DNA from: a bacterium 1XD21-70
GTDB lineage: Bacteria > Bacillota > Clostridia > Lachnospirales > Lachnospiraceae
Direction of reading: 5' to 3'
DNA length: 64,000 bases
Assembly (NCBI GenBank): GCA_003669055.1
Contig: RAYB01000001.1
Span: 124,001 to 188,000 of the forward strand
The position numbers were made by a program, and so were the translations under genes. The notes below the pieces were generated by a model, which saw only the letters and a program-made list of their open reading frames with translations, searched no databases and was not told where the DNA came from. Positions 43,794 to 52,008 of the stretch are shown piece after piece; the first letter of the stretch is position 1; each line of letters starts with the position of its first letter.

Positions 43794-43818
43794 ACATCCC
43801 TCCGTCTCCTATGCACAA

Positions 43819-44352
43819 TCACAATATCAAAACCGTCAGGAACAGGCCGCCCATCACCCCCAAACTTGTATACAGGCGGCATCTCTCCTCTTGCCGTTCC
43901 CGCAGGCCACGGATTACCAGATCCAGCTGTTCCAGGTAAAGCAAAAGGTTCCTCTCCTGCATGTCCCTGTCCAGATATCCCAGATGCTCCCCCAACGCTG
44001 CCAGGGACTGCCTGTCCGTATTTGCCAGGACTGACTCCGGGTCGATCTGCCCTACCTCTTCTTTCCAAATCTCACAGAAGGTTTTGCCCTGCTGCCCGTA
44101 AAGCCGTCCTGCAACCTGCAAAAAAAACTCCGGCAGCATTCCCTCCATCCGTTTCCCCACCGCCTCAAAAGCTTCCGCAAGCGGGGCATTCGCATATAAG
44201 ATTTGGCCTTTCAGCAAGAATACCATCTGCCTTAGCTGCAAAAGCAGGTTAAGCCTCTGCCGGTAGTTCGCCGCCATCCAGGATCCGTACCCCGATGTCC
44301 CCGCCACCACCATCCCGCAGCCGGCCACTTTCAACAACAAACTAATTGTCAT
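43819..44352 (-). CDS. spoIIIAB: Stage III sporulation protein AB
   Basis: A 177-residue protein with one TM helix at each end (about 1-20 and 158-176), as in the family. YRQRLNLLLQLRQMVFLLKG and ILYANAPLAEAFEAVGKRME are conserved. The soluble middle is helical and resembles GspF-like assembly factors, thought to work with the SpoIIIAA ATPase. Its ATG overlaps the end of spoIIIAA by 11 bp, with GGGAGGAAGG upstream. Confidence 0.94.
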   Translation of the reverse strand: MTISLLLKVAGCGMVVAGTSGYGSWMAANYRQRLNLLLQLRQMVFLLKGQILYANAPLAEAFEAVGKRMEGMLPEFFLQVAGRLYGQQGKTFCEIWKEEVGQIDPESVLANTDRQSLAALGEHLGYLDRDMQERNLLLYLEQLDLVIRGLRERQEERCRLYTSLGVMGGLFLTVLIL

Positions 44353-45370
44353 AATCCTTCCTCCCCGGCAGGCCTAGCCTTGTCCCCCGGGCATCATAGA
44401 CCTGATCCACATTCCCCGGCCCGCCTTGGCTGTTTAATACCACATACCGCTCAAACCACCTCTCCTGTACCATTTTCTTTAGCACCGGCTTCTGCCGGAT
44501 GTCCTCCATCGAAGTTCCATGGACAGTGGCAATCAGCCTGCAGCCGCAATTCATGGCGTATTCCATTGCTTCCAGTTCCTCCTGGCTGCCGATCTCATCC
44601 ACGGCAACCACCTGCGGGGACATCGTGCGGATCAGCATCATCATCCCCAGTGCCTTCGGGCAGCAATCCAAGATATCCGTGCGGATCCCCAGGTCATTCT
44701 GCGGCACCCCCTGGTAGCAGGCTCCGATCTCCGAACGCTCATCCACTACCCCCACCGTAACTCCCGGGTGCCAATTGCTCCCGTCTGACAGCTGTCGGAT
44801 GATATCCCGCAGCAGCGTAGTCTTCCCGCACCGGGGCGCCGAAACCAAAAGTGTATGCAGAACCTTCCCGTGGCCAAACAGATAAGGAAGGACTTTATCT
44901 GCACACCCACGGATCTGATGGGATAAGCGTACATTGACAAAAGAAATAAATTTCATGCTGCGGATGCCGTTTTGATCCGCCACAACTTTCCCGGCAATGC
45001 CAATCCTGTGCCCGCCCTGGATTGTGATAAAGCCCTGTTTGATCTCTTCCTCAAACGCATACAGGGAATACTCACTGATATATTCCAAGGTCTCTTTGAT
45101 ATCCTTTGGGCTTACCCGGAAGCTGTTCCCTGCCGTTTTGCCCAGCCGCCCGTCAGCAGTTATATAAAATTCGTGGTTATTATGAATCATAAGAAGCGGC
45201 GAATGTACCCGCAGGCGAATCTCCTGCACCTGCTCAAAATCTACGGATACCTGCCTGAGAACGTTTCTGATATCTTTAGAAAAAATCCGGATCAGATTAT
45301 CTTTTATATCGATGAAAATCCCTCCCCTCCTGTATCCCAAAAGCCAAGCCATGACATGCCCTGACAGCAC
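44342..45370 (-). CDS. spoIIIAA: Stage III sporulation protein AA, secretion-type ATPase
   Basis: Cytoplasmic ATPase of the SpoIIIA complex, related to type II/IV secretion ATPases. Walker A is LLVSAPRCGKTTLLRDIIRQ (about residues 197-216), Walker B is VVAVDEIGSQEE (about 265), and GGHRIGIAGKVV is a family motif. The usual N-terminus corresponds to DIKDNLIRIFSKDIRN, so the first 17-20 residues of the GTG-initiated form at 45370 look extra. The best ribosome binding site (AGGAGG, 45326-45331) lies inside them, 6 nt before ATT at 45319. The true start is therefore uncertain: GTG 45370, ATG 45352 or ATT 45319. Confidence 0.93.
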   Translation of the reverse strand: MLSGHVMAWLLGYRRGGIFIDIKDNLIRIFSKDIRNVLRQVSVDFEQVQEIRLRVHSPLLMIHNNHEFYITADGRLGKTAGNSFRVSPKDIKETLEYISEYSLYAFEEEIKQGFITIQGGHRIGIAGKVVADQNGIRSMKFISFVNVRLSHQIRGCADKVLPYLFGHGKVLHTLLVSAPRCGKTTLLRDIIRQLSDGSNWHPGVTVGVVDERSEIGACYQGVPQNDLGIRTDILDCCPKALGMMMLIRTMSPQVVAVDEIGSQEELEAMEYAMNCGCRLIATVHGTSMEDIRQKPVLKKMVQERWFERYVVLNSQGGPGNVDQVYDARGTRLGLPGRKDYDN

Positions 45371-45393
45371 GTCTCCCGTTTGCTCCGTAATAC

Positions 45394-45421
45394 AATATAT
45401 GAGGGGAGGGACAAAATATGC
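45394..45421 (-). promoter_or_regulatory. Sigma-E type promoter of the spoIIIA operon
   Basis: On the minus strand GCATATT (45415-45421), 13 nt, CATATATT (45394-45401) closely matches the mother-cell sigma-E pattern (ATATT, then CATAnAnT). It lies about 24 nt before the GTG start of spoIIIAA, and sigma-E control of this operon is established in Bacillus. Confidence 0.75.
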
Positions 45422-45453
45422 TTGTGTCCGCCTTGTTCTAATTCTTCTGCCCG

Positions 45454-46293
45454 CTAAGAGGGAGAACCGCCTGGCAGAGTATCATCCACCAACGCACCGG
45501 AGTTGTCAAACTGGTACTCCAGCCCATCAATGGTATATGCCCCCGTGACCATGGCACCGGACGGGGTTCCCTTTTCGTCACAGTAATACCGTTTATTCTC
45601 CCAGTCAATCCAACCGGTCTTCATATATCCCTGGCCGTCAAACATATAGTACTTTCCGCTTGCCGGATCCATAAACCAGCTATCCGCCGGATATGTCCCG
45701 TCAGCCTTTCTGTACCACCAGCCGGCAGCATCCTGCAGCCACTGCCCTTCTGACGGTGCCGCACCGCCTCCCTGGGCTTGGCCTCCTGACGGCTGCTGTG
45801 CAGACTCCCCAAGAGGAGATGGCTCCGTCCCCTTGGGCATGCCCGGCCCTTCTTTGCTTGTGTCAACTTCTTTCCCTGTCTTATTATACTCCGCGCGTGC
45901 CTCCGAAATATAAAGTCCGTCCGAATATTCCGACCAGGAGCCGTCCGAGTATTCCTTGCTCTTATCCTTTGCTAACGCACGAACGCGGAAGCTATACTCC
46001 CCTTCTTTGTCCATCTTGCGTTTGAAATTGTAGCTGGTCTTCGTCCCCTTGACCTTGACTACAGCCACCCTGCTCTCATCCCGGTACAAGGCAACCTCAT
46101 ACTGGTTGGCATCCTCCACGGCCTCCCAGACGGCCTCCGTCTGCTTGCTGTCGTTGTCCTCGTCCTCGTTCCAATATACCTCAGACACCGTATCCAGCTT
46201 CGTCTTTGCCCACACAGTCACAACTGCTGCCGCCGACAAAACCAATGCCGCCGACAAAACCGCCAGCCGTTTTCCCATATTCTGTAGTTTCAT
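45454..46293 (-). CDS. Secreted protein with C-terminal choline-binding-type repeats
   Basis: A 279-residue exported protein. A signal peptide occupies residues 1-29 (cut after VWA). A fibronectin-like beta domain at about 35-140 contains AVWEAVEDANQYEVALYRDE and YSFRVRALAKDKSKEYSDGS. A Pro/Gly/Gln linker leads to CW_binding repeats from about 185 (AAGWWYRKADGTYPADSWFM, GYMKTGWIDWENKRYYCDEK). Such repeats anchor proteins non-covalently to the wall. The fibronectin-like part has no catalytic motif. It has its own promoter and is probably a surface adhesin or structural protein. Confidence 0.82.
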   Translation of the reverse strand: MKLQNMGKRLAVLSAALVLSAAAVVTVWAKTKLDTVSEVYWNEDEDNDSKQTEAVWEAVEDANQYEVALYRDESRVAVVKVKGTKTSYNFKRKMDKEGEYSFRVRALAKDKSKEYSDGSWSEYSDGLYISEARAEYNKTGKEVDTSKEGPGMPKGTEPSPLGESAQQPSGGQAQGGGAAPSEGQWLQDAAGWWYRKADGTYPADSWFMDPASGKYYMFDGQGYMKTGWIDWENKRYYCDEKGTPSGAMVTGAYTIDGLEYQFDNSGALVDDTLPGGSPS

Positions 46294-46368
46294 CTTTACC
46301 CTTTACTCCTCCTGTCCTTTACTCGCCAAAATGCCCCGGATCTTTCCCCGCTGCCTTCTGGTATTTCC

Positions 46369-46397
46369 AGTATAAAACAGCCGGGAGGCAAATTCAA
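46369..46397 (-). promoter_or_regulatory. Promoter of the choline-binding-repeat gene
   Basis: TTGAAT (46392-46397), 17 nt, TATACT (46369-46374) on the minus strand, about 75 nt before the ATG. Confidence 0.7.
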
Positions 46398-46477
46398 CTA
46401 TTTATTGCAATGCATTTCTTATAATTTCATAAACTGGCCGCTTAAGATATGGTTCTCCCCTGCTCCTTTACTCAAAT

Positions 46478-47107
46478 TCACTTTCCAATGCCTGGTTCCG
46501 GATACAGTTTCTGCTGTGCCTCCAGCAAATCATTTCGTTCAAATTTTATGGCCTTTGCATTTTCAATATCTATAAACATATATGATGTCCTAAAGTCAAG
46601 GCCGTCTCTAAGCGTCAACAGTGACATTATCACTGCACCATGCGTCAAAACCAGGACATACCTCCCTGAATCAATATCCTCTTTTGTTTCTTTCATGATC
46701 CGGCCTAAAGCTGAAAACAGCCTTTCTAACAAGTCCTGGTAGGATTCTCCGCCCGGCGTCTTATTATAGCGCTTATCAGACTGCCATTTCATAAATTCAT
46801 CAGGATATAAAATCTCAATTTCCTCCCAAGTATGCCCTTCAAATAATCCATAGTTCATCTCCTCCAGCCCGGGAATTACTTCCACCGGTATCTGGTATCC
46901 TGAACTGACTATCCGGGCAGTTTCCAATGCCCTTTCTTGGCGGCTGCTATAGACTCGGCAAAGTTTTATCTTCTCTTTTTCAAGGCTCTCATACAGGAGT
47001 CTTGCCTGCTTTTTCCCGTTTTCGTTCAAAGGAATATCTGTTGTCCCCTGTACCCTCTTAGCAATATTCCAGTCCGTTTCTCCGTGTCTTGCAAGTAAAA
47101 TACTCAT
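46478..47107 (-). CDS. Histidine phosphatase (phosphoglycerate-mutase-like)
   Basis: A 209-residue enzyme of the histidine phosphatase superfamily. LLARHGETDWN at residues 4-14 carries the phospho-accepting His in the RHG motif. Further residues are Arg in SSRQERALETA (about 60), Glu in EMNYGLFEGHTWEEI (about 85) and His in VLTHGAVI (about 152). Such enzymes range from cobalamin or sugar phosphatases to phosphoglycerate mutases. The ATG at 47107 starts the domain; the frame upstream begins with TTG. GAGAGGAG lies about 14 nt upstream, rather far. It is not clearly part of an operon. Confidence 0.88.
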   Translation of the reverse strand: MSILLARHGETDWNIAKRVQGTTDIPLNENGKKQARLLYESLEKEKIKLCRVYSSRQERALETARIVSSGYQIPVEVIPGLEEMNYGLFEGHTWEEIEILYPDEFMKWQSDKRYNKTPGGESYQDLLERLFSALGRIMKETKEDIDSGRYVLVLTHGAVIMSLLTLRDGLDFRTSYMFIDIENAKAIKFERNDLLEAQQKLYPEPGIGK

Positions 47108-47243
47108 GAACGATCGTATAACTCCTCTCAAAATTTAAATCTCGTACTTTTTGATATATGACAATGGATTTGAAGGATTTTGCTGGAATATCTTGAAAAA
47201 ATCGTATAGATGAAAAATTGAAAAATCGCTTATAAATCCAAGA

Positions 47244-47287
47244 GCCGCTCTCACTACTTCAAAAAGCCAGTCAGCAACGAGAGCGGC
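47244..47287. repeat. 9-bp inverted repeat followed by a T tract
   Basis: GCCGCTCTC (47244-47252) and GAGAGCGGC (47279-47287) are perfect inverted arms separated by 26 nt, with ACATTTTTTAA following on the plus strand. It lies in the 282-bp gap between the histidine phosphatase and the next gene. It resembles a plus-strand terminator, yet no plus-strand gene ends here, so it may be debris of a lost element. Confidence 0.4.
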
Positions 47288-47389
47288 CGCACATTTTTTA
47301 ATAAAATGCCAACCTTTTTGAAATTTTATAGGCCAAAATTGCAGTTCACCGATTTCGGAAAAATGCAATCCGGTCTGTTTTGTTCTTTC

Positions 47390-48037
47390 TTAATAGTAGT
47401 ATCCGGTAACTGTCAGCACATTTTCTTCACTGACAGACCACGTATAAGCGTCGTAGTTACCACTTTTGACCATTGCATGCAGGAATGGCTTGGGGCATAG
47501 GGTCTCCCAGTCTGCCGGAAGCTGAAACTGCCGGGTAATTTGTTCTCCGTCCGCCGGTTCCATGGTAGCAAGCACTTTAAAGATATCATTATACCAGCCA
47601 AGGCTGCTTGTCTTCACCGGCTGGAATCTAGTTTCTTCCTGGTAGTTGCACAGAACAACTCCCGATTGTTCGTCAAGCATAGGAATCAGACAGCTGAAGG
47701 TTCCGTCTGGCTGAATGGAGCCAAATTCCCACTCACCTGATGTGGCCATTTTCCCGATATTCTCATCATCTGTTGCAGAAAGATAATACCAGGGGCCGCC
47801 TTCCTCAAACCGCCGATAGCCGGTATCGAGATAACCATTGGCGTCAAAATGATACCAGGATCCGTCAATCTCTTTCCATCCGGCGCCTGCCCGGCTTCCG
47901 TTATCGTCACGGTATTCCCACTGCCAACTCTCCGGCCCTGTAAAATTCCACTCACCAGCCAAGGCAACTGTACCTCCCCAGACTGTCATCATCAATCCTG
48001 CCATCAAAGCTGTGGCATACTTTACTGTTCTTCTCAT
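47390..48037 (-). CDS. Small secreted protein with choline-binding-type repeats
   Basis: A 215-residue exported protein: signal peptide about 1-27 (ending ALA), then immediately cell-wall-binding repeats GWKEIDGSWYHFDANGYLDT and FEEGGPWYYLSATDDENIGK. The C-terminal 120 residues (from SGEWEFGSIQ) match no domain I recognise. Unlike the CW-binding protein at 45.4-46.3 kb, the wall-binding part is at the N-terminus. AAGGAG precedes the ATG and a TTGCTT/TATAAT promoter lies upstream. Confidence 0.78.
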   Translation of the reverse strand: MRRTVKYATALMAGLMMTVWGGTVALAGEWNFTGPESWQWEYRDDNGSRAGAGWKEIDGSWYHFDANGYLDTGYRRFEEGGPWYYLSATDDENIGKMATSGEWEFGSIQPDGTFSCLIPMLDEQSGVVLCNYQEETRFQPVKTSSLGWYNDIFKVLATMEPADGEQITRQFQLPADWETLCPKPFLHAMVKSGNYDAYTWSVSEENVLTVTGYYY

Positions 48038-48135
48038 GATTTTTGCATCTCCTTGTTTTTACATTCACCGATTCACAGGTGATTGTTAGATTTATAGGTT
48101 ACAACTTTATTTTATTGAGCAATAATTTTTGCTAT

Positions 48136-48164
48136 ATTATACTACGGAAGGTGAGGAAAAGCAA
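48136..48164 (-). promoter_or_regulatory. Promoter of the small choline-binding-repeat gene
   Basis: TTGCTT (48159-48164), 17 nt, TATAAT (48136-48141) on the minus strand, about 99 nt before the ATG. The leader contains a small TTATTG/CAATAA hairpin. Confidence 0.65.
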
Positions 48165-48277
48165 GAATATCTTTAGAAGCCGCTTGCCTCTCTCCAACAC
48201 GTAACTAAGTGCGAAAATTACCCTATATTATTCTGTCAAACAAGGCAGAGCACCTGTAAATGCTCTGCCTGAAATAT

Positions 48278-48508
48278 TTAACTTATTTCTTTCAAGTAAG
48301 TCTCTGCTGTTTCTTCTGTCAGACCAAATTTCTCTCGAATCTTACTCAAGATAATTTCATCCGCTATCTGTAACTCTTTTAATGTAGATACCATAGCTAC
48401 TATCCCTTTCCGAATTCCTTTCTCCTCCACACCCTTACTTAAATTACACATAAGCGACACCTCACTTTCTGAGAATATCAGTTGAAAAAATGAAGGCTAC
48501 GCCTTTTC
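48278..48508 (-). pseudogene. Duplicated C-terminal fragment of an Rpn-type nuclease gene
   Basis: The open frame of about 76 codons contains SEVSLMCNLSKGVEEKG, identical to the tail of the intact gene just upstream, then a divergent but alignable end (EKFGLTEETAETYLKEIS versus EKFRVTEEAAKIYLKEVE). The whole catalytic N-terminal part is missing and no good start exists except an internal ATG at 48460. A 53-bp exact repeat marks the junction. It is a relic of a tandem paralogue or of recombination between paralogues. Confidence 0.65.
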
Positions 48509-48685
48509 CACTTCTTTCAAGTATATTTTTGCTGCTTCTTCTGTTACTCGAAATTTTTCCTTTAACTTTTTTATTATTACATCTTCTGATAACATTACAT
48601 CTTTGTAAGCAGTAATGGCTCCATAAATCTTCCCTTTCTCCTCCACACCCTTACTTAAATTACACATAAGCGACACCTCACTTTC
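48417..48685. repeat. 53-bp exact direct repeat in the Rpn gene and its tail fragment
   Basis: 48417-48469 and 48633-48685 are identical over 53 bp in the same orientation, 216 bp apart. Both encode the EVSLMCNLSKGVEEKG segment. Recombination between them would delete 216 bp and swap the C-terminus of the intact gene for that of the fragment, in frame. Confidence 0.85.
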
Positions 48686-49441
48686 CAAGGCTAAAGTCAT
48701 TCTGATATGAAAATCTTCCTCCAATATCTGGCACTTGTCCTGTGAACCTGTCTCCGTGGACAGAAGCACATTCAACAATTTCAATAAATCTGTACCCGAA
48801 TCTCCCTCTTTCCCAAGACAAATCATGACAGCCGCCATCAAATCATAATCCGTTTTCCGTTCCTTTACACTGCCCACCAGATTTTCTTCCGCAATGTAAT
48901 AACGGGTAATGCTGTTTTCACGGCTCTTTGGCGGATTCATACAAATCCATATGCTGTATACTTTTTTGATATTCTCATAGTGGGAATTTGTAAACTCTGT
49001 TCCATATTGAGCGGAAATCATCCGGCTGCAGTAATAGATTCCCCTCTTTATCAGCGGATAACCCGGATAAAAATCATTCTGGGCTTCTATATTGATAATC
49101 AAACGAATTAATTCCCCGGATACAGGAGCTGTCGCGAAAAAGCGGATATCATAGGTAACTGACCCTTCTGTTAAAGAAGTATCCTGGCTTCCAGCTCCCT
49201 GTATCATAGAAACACGGTTGGATTCATCCGGGGCAACTGCCACTTCTCCCACCTGCGGTGTACCTTCAATATATTTTTCCGCAATCTCTTCCACATCACA
49301 GTCACGGTATTCTTCCAGGCAGTTCTTCATAATCCATGCCAGAATAATTTTTTCCGAAAGCAGCCGCTTGCAGGCCGCATCATAACTGGCTTTCTCGTCA
49401 GCCACACGGATGTTTTTCGCTATGGTAGTATCTGTATTCAT
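48497..49441 (-). CDS. Rpn family/PD-(D/E)XK recombination-promoting nuclease-like protein
   Basis: A 314-residue protein of the Rpn/transposase_31-like group. The catalytic core is visible as VTYDIRFFATAPVSGELIRL followed by INIEAQNDFYPGYPLIKRGI (E-x-Q of the PD-(D/E)XK fold), then YYCSRMISAQYGTEF and YSIWICMNPPKSREN. The C-terminus has the family tail MCNLSKGVEEKG. Such proteins nick or cut DNA and promote RecA-independent recombination in E. coli; they are often multicopy in gut clostridia. The ATG at 49441 follows GGAGGTGA; the frame to 49498 adds 19 residues without a site. Confidence 0.8.
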   Translation of the reverse strand: MNTDTTIAKNIRVADEKASYDAACKRLLSEKIILAWIMKNCLEEYRDCDVEEIAEKYIEGTPQVGEVAVAPDESNRVSMIQGAGSQDTSLTEGSVTYDIRFFATAPVSGELIRLIINIEAQNDFYPGYPLIKRGIYYCSRMISAQYGTEFTNSHYENIKKVYSIWICMNPPKSRENSITRYYIAEENLVGSVKERKTDYDLMAAVMICLGKEGDSGTDLLKLLNVLLSTETGSQDKCQILEEDFHIRMTLALESEVSLMCNLSKGVEEKGKIYGAITAYKDVMLSEDVIIKKLKEKFRVTEEAAKIYLKEVEKA

Positions 49442-49565
49442 GGCCTCACCTCCTGCTTTTACTGATATTTTATCATATTTCATACGAACAGACCACAAAA
49501 TTTATCAGTCTTTTAAAATAACCAGCTTATTCTGATAACACTCCACAGACACGCTACAGCCAATC

Positions 49566-50459
49566 TCAAAGCCCACTGCTCCACCCTGATACCTTAGGCT
49601 CTATGGAAACACCATTCCACCGGCGGCCAACAATATCTACCTCCTCAGGAGTTACAGTTTGATAGTCACTTTCTGTTCCATATATTTTTATATTCTCGTC
49701 CTCCATTTCAACAACGCAATAAAGAGGTGATTTATATAGAATCATATTCTTTATAAACGGATATTCAGTGTGTATGTTTTTTGAATAGGCAAACTTTTCC
49801 CTGTCATGCCAAATGTACGACACAGAGTTAACCGTGAAATAAGGAATTCCATTAATTATTTTCAAATCGTCACCATGGTCATGACCATTCATAACCAAAA
49901 CCGTTCGTCTTTTCTCCAATAATATACGTATTGCCTCTCTATTAACAACGCCCCTGGAACCAAAATCATTGGCCAAACTGTGGTGTGAAAATATTACATA
50001 TTTCATACGCTTATCAGCCATTTCCTTATTTAACCAATCGACTTCACATTGGGGAATAATCGGATAAAAATCTGCATTTTTTTCAAACCGCCCTTTTGTG
50101 TATAACATTTCTTTCTGATCGTGCTCCATAAAGCAGGTATTCAATAATATAAACTTGATATCCCCCGCAGAAAATGAGTAAAACAACTTACTTAGTCCGG
50201 TAAATTCTTCGATCGCCTGTGGACTGCTATATTCACAATCATGATTTCCAACACAATAATAAAATGGAATTCCTAAACTATGAAGCTTTCTAATAATTGG
50301 CCTATTATTACTGATTGGATAGCATAAATCTCCAAGAGAAATTACAAAATCCAGTGATAAGTCATTGATTCTACCTATTAAGCTGTCAAGGCGTTCCTCT
50401 GCGTCAAACACATAATCATAATGCAAATCCGTAAATACCAAAAAACGAATGATGGACAT
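49566..50459 (-). CDS. Calcineurin-like metallophosphoesterase
   Basis: A 297-residue cytoplasmic phosphoesterase. Metal-binding blocks appear in order: FTDLHYD (about 9-15), ISLGDLCYP (about 43), VGNHDCEYS (GNHD, about 70), IFSHHSLAND (about 155) and VMNGHDHGDD (GHxH-like, about 187). Substrates in this family vary from cyclic nucleotides to phosphoproteins. I chose the ATG at 50459 because GAAGGAAAG precedes it. Base composition is lower in GC than the neighbours, which hints at horizontal acquisition together with the Rpn gene. Confidence 0.88.
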   Translation of the reverse strand: MSIIRFLVFTDLHYDYVFDAEERLDSLIGRINDLSLDFVISLGDLCYPISNNRPIIRKLHSLGIPFYYCVGNHDCEYSSPQAIEEFTGLSKLFYSFSAGDIKFILLNTCFMEHDQKEMLYTKGRFEKNADFYPIIPQCEVDWLNKEMADKRMKYVIFSHHSLANDFGSRGVVNREAIRILLEKRRTVLVMNGHDHGDDLKIINGIPYFTVNSVSYIWHDREKFAYSKNIHTEYPFIKNMILYKSPLYCVVEMEDENIKIYGTESDYQTVTPEEVDIVGRRWNGVSIEPKVSGWSSGL

Positions 50460-50506
50460 TTTTCTTTCCTTCGCTCTGTTTGCTGACAATCCCTTGCCTT
50501 TCGCCC

Positions 50507-50986
50507 TTACTTATGATATGGTTCCCCCGCAATAATCCGGTAACTCCGGTATATCTGCTCCAGAAGGATCACCCGCATCAGCTGATGCGGAAACGTCATC
50601 CTAGAGAAACTTAACGCTTCATTGGCACGCCGCAGCACTGCCTCTGACAGCCCCAGGGATCCGCCAATGACAAACACCACCTGGCTCTTTCCGGCAATGC
50701 CCAGCCGCTCTATTTTCTCTGCCAGCCCCTCAGAGTCAGGCATCTCCCCCTCGATGGCAAGGGCTATCACATATGCCCCGTCCTTGATCTGTGCTAGGAT
50801 CCGCTGCCCCTCCCGCTCCTTGATCTGCCTTTTTTGCTCTTCACCGGCCTTTTCTGGCGCCTTTTCATCCGCCACCTGGAGGATCTCCAGCTTACAGTAC
50901 TTGCTCAGCCGTTTTGTGTACTCCCCGACCGCATCCGCAAAGAATTTCTCCTTGATTTTCCCCACTGCTACCAGAGTAACCCTCAT
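50507..50986 (-). CDS. rlmH: 23S rRNA (pseudouridine-1915-N3)-methyltransferase RlmH
   Basis: SPOUT-class methyltransferase, 159 residues, that methylates pseudouridine 1915 in helix 69 of 23S rRNA. MRVTLVAVGKIKEKFFADAV is the conserved N-terminus, VFVIGGSLGLSEAVL (about 104-118) the SAM knot, and SFSRMTFPHQLMRVILLEQI the C-terminal signature. Ends near RIIAGEPYHK as in all family members. The ATG at 50986 overlaps the upstream hydrolase stop by 4 bp; the longer frame to 51094 is spurious. Confidence 0.96.
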   Translation of the reverse strand: MRVTLVAVGKIKEKFFADAVGEYTKRLSKYCKLEILQVADEKAPEKAGEEQKRQIKEREGQRILAQIKDGAYVIALAIEGEMPDSEGLAEKIERLGIAGKSQVVFVIGGSLGLSEAVLRRANEALSFSRMTFPHQLMRVILLEQIYRSYRIIAGEPYHK

Positions 50987-52008
50987 TGCCCTTCCCTCTG
51001 CCGCCTGCCCGACTTCACCCTCCTTACCACCTTGCCCTCCGGCCTGCGGCGGATCCCATAGATGATCTCCAAAAACGTCCCCACTTCCTCCCATGCCTCC
51101 CGGCTCTCCGGAATCAGCCGCAGCGCCATCTGGAACTCATGGAACATTCCGTCATACACCGACACCCGAAGCTTCCCCTTCTCAGCCCGGATCTTATCTG
51201 CCACCTCCAAGGTATCGCTAAGCAGCACTTCCTCGCTGCCCACCTGCATCAGAACCGGCGGTATTTTATCAAACCTGCCAAACATGGGGGACAGATAAGG
51301 GTCTTTCGGGTCGGCATCCCCGATGTATACGCTGTCATGGAGAAGGTTGTCGGTCGTTCCCCCAAATTGGGGATCCCTGTGGAAATTTGCCTCATGGCTC
51401 TCCCCGCTGCAAGTCAGGTCAGTCCAGGGCGACATCAGCACCAGGCCTGTCGGCACCGCCATCCCATGATCCCGCAGATACATGGCCAGCGCCAGCGCCA
51501 GGCCGCCCCCTGCCGAATCTCCTGCCACCACGATCTTATCCGGTGCATACTTCTTCTCTTCCAGAAGCCACCGGTACGCATCCGCCGCATCCAGGAGCGC
51601 TGCCGGGTACGGATATTCCGGCGCCACCCGGTAATCGATGGTCAGCACATCCCCGCCCATGCTCTTTTTTGAGTAATACACCGCAAAATCCCGGTATATA
51701 TTTTTCATCGGCCCGATATAGCCGCCTCCATGGAGCTGCAGCACTACCCTCCCTGTACTCACCTGGGCAGGGCGCAGGTACTCCATCAGAAAATTCTCCT
51801 GTTCCACGATCTCATATTCGTATTCTGCCGGGCATATCCATGCAGGCTCCACCGGGTTCTTGCGCAGTTCCCCGGTCTGGATCCGGCGCCCCAGGGCCGA
51901 ATCCATCATGTTGTGCATCATGTCCCGCATCAGTTTCCCGCGCAGGCTTACTTTGTCCGTCCTCATCAGTCCTCCTGTCTGCCCGGCACTCCCACCGGCC
52001 TTTCTCAC
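50983..52008 (-). CDS. HSL-type alpha/beta hydrolase (esterase/lipase)
   Basis: A 341-residue esterase of the hormone-sensitive-lipase group. The oxyanion loop is LQLHGGGYIGPM (HGGG, about residue 93), the nucleophile elbow VVAGDSAGGGLAL (Ser about 161), the acid Asp in DPKDPYLSP/VLMQVGSEEVLLSD region (about 265) and His in GMFHEFQMAL (about 292). No signal peptide. It overlaps the acyltransferase gene upstream by 4 bp and rlmH downstream by 4 bp, so it is translated as part of a tight operon that pairs ester-making and ester-cleaving enzymes. Confidence 0.9.
   Translation of the reverse strand: MRKAGGSAGQTGGLMRTDKVSLRGKLMRDMMHNMMDSALGRRIQTGELRKNPVEPAWICPAEYEYEIVEQENFLMEYLRPAQVSTGRVVLQLHGGGYIGPMKNIYRDFAVYYSKKSMGGDVLTIDYRVAPEYPYPAALLDAADAYRWLLEEKKYAPDKIVVAGDSAGGGLALALAMYLRDHGMAVPTGLVLMSPWTDLTCSGESHEANFHRDPQFGGTTDNLLHDSVYIGDADPKDPYLSPMFGRFDKIPPVLMQVGSEEVLLSDTLEVADKIRAEKGKLRVSVYDGMFHEFQMALRLIPESREAWEEVGTFLEIIYGIRRRPEGKVVRRVKSGRRQREGQ

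Noticed and set aside
47135-47368. 77-codon minus-strand frame in the gap before the histidine phosphatase gene
   Set aside because: Part of its translation comes from the two arms of an inverted repeat (AALVA...VVRAAL), it has no ribosome binding site, and I cannot relate it to a known family. A decayed element end remains possible.
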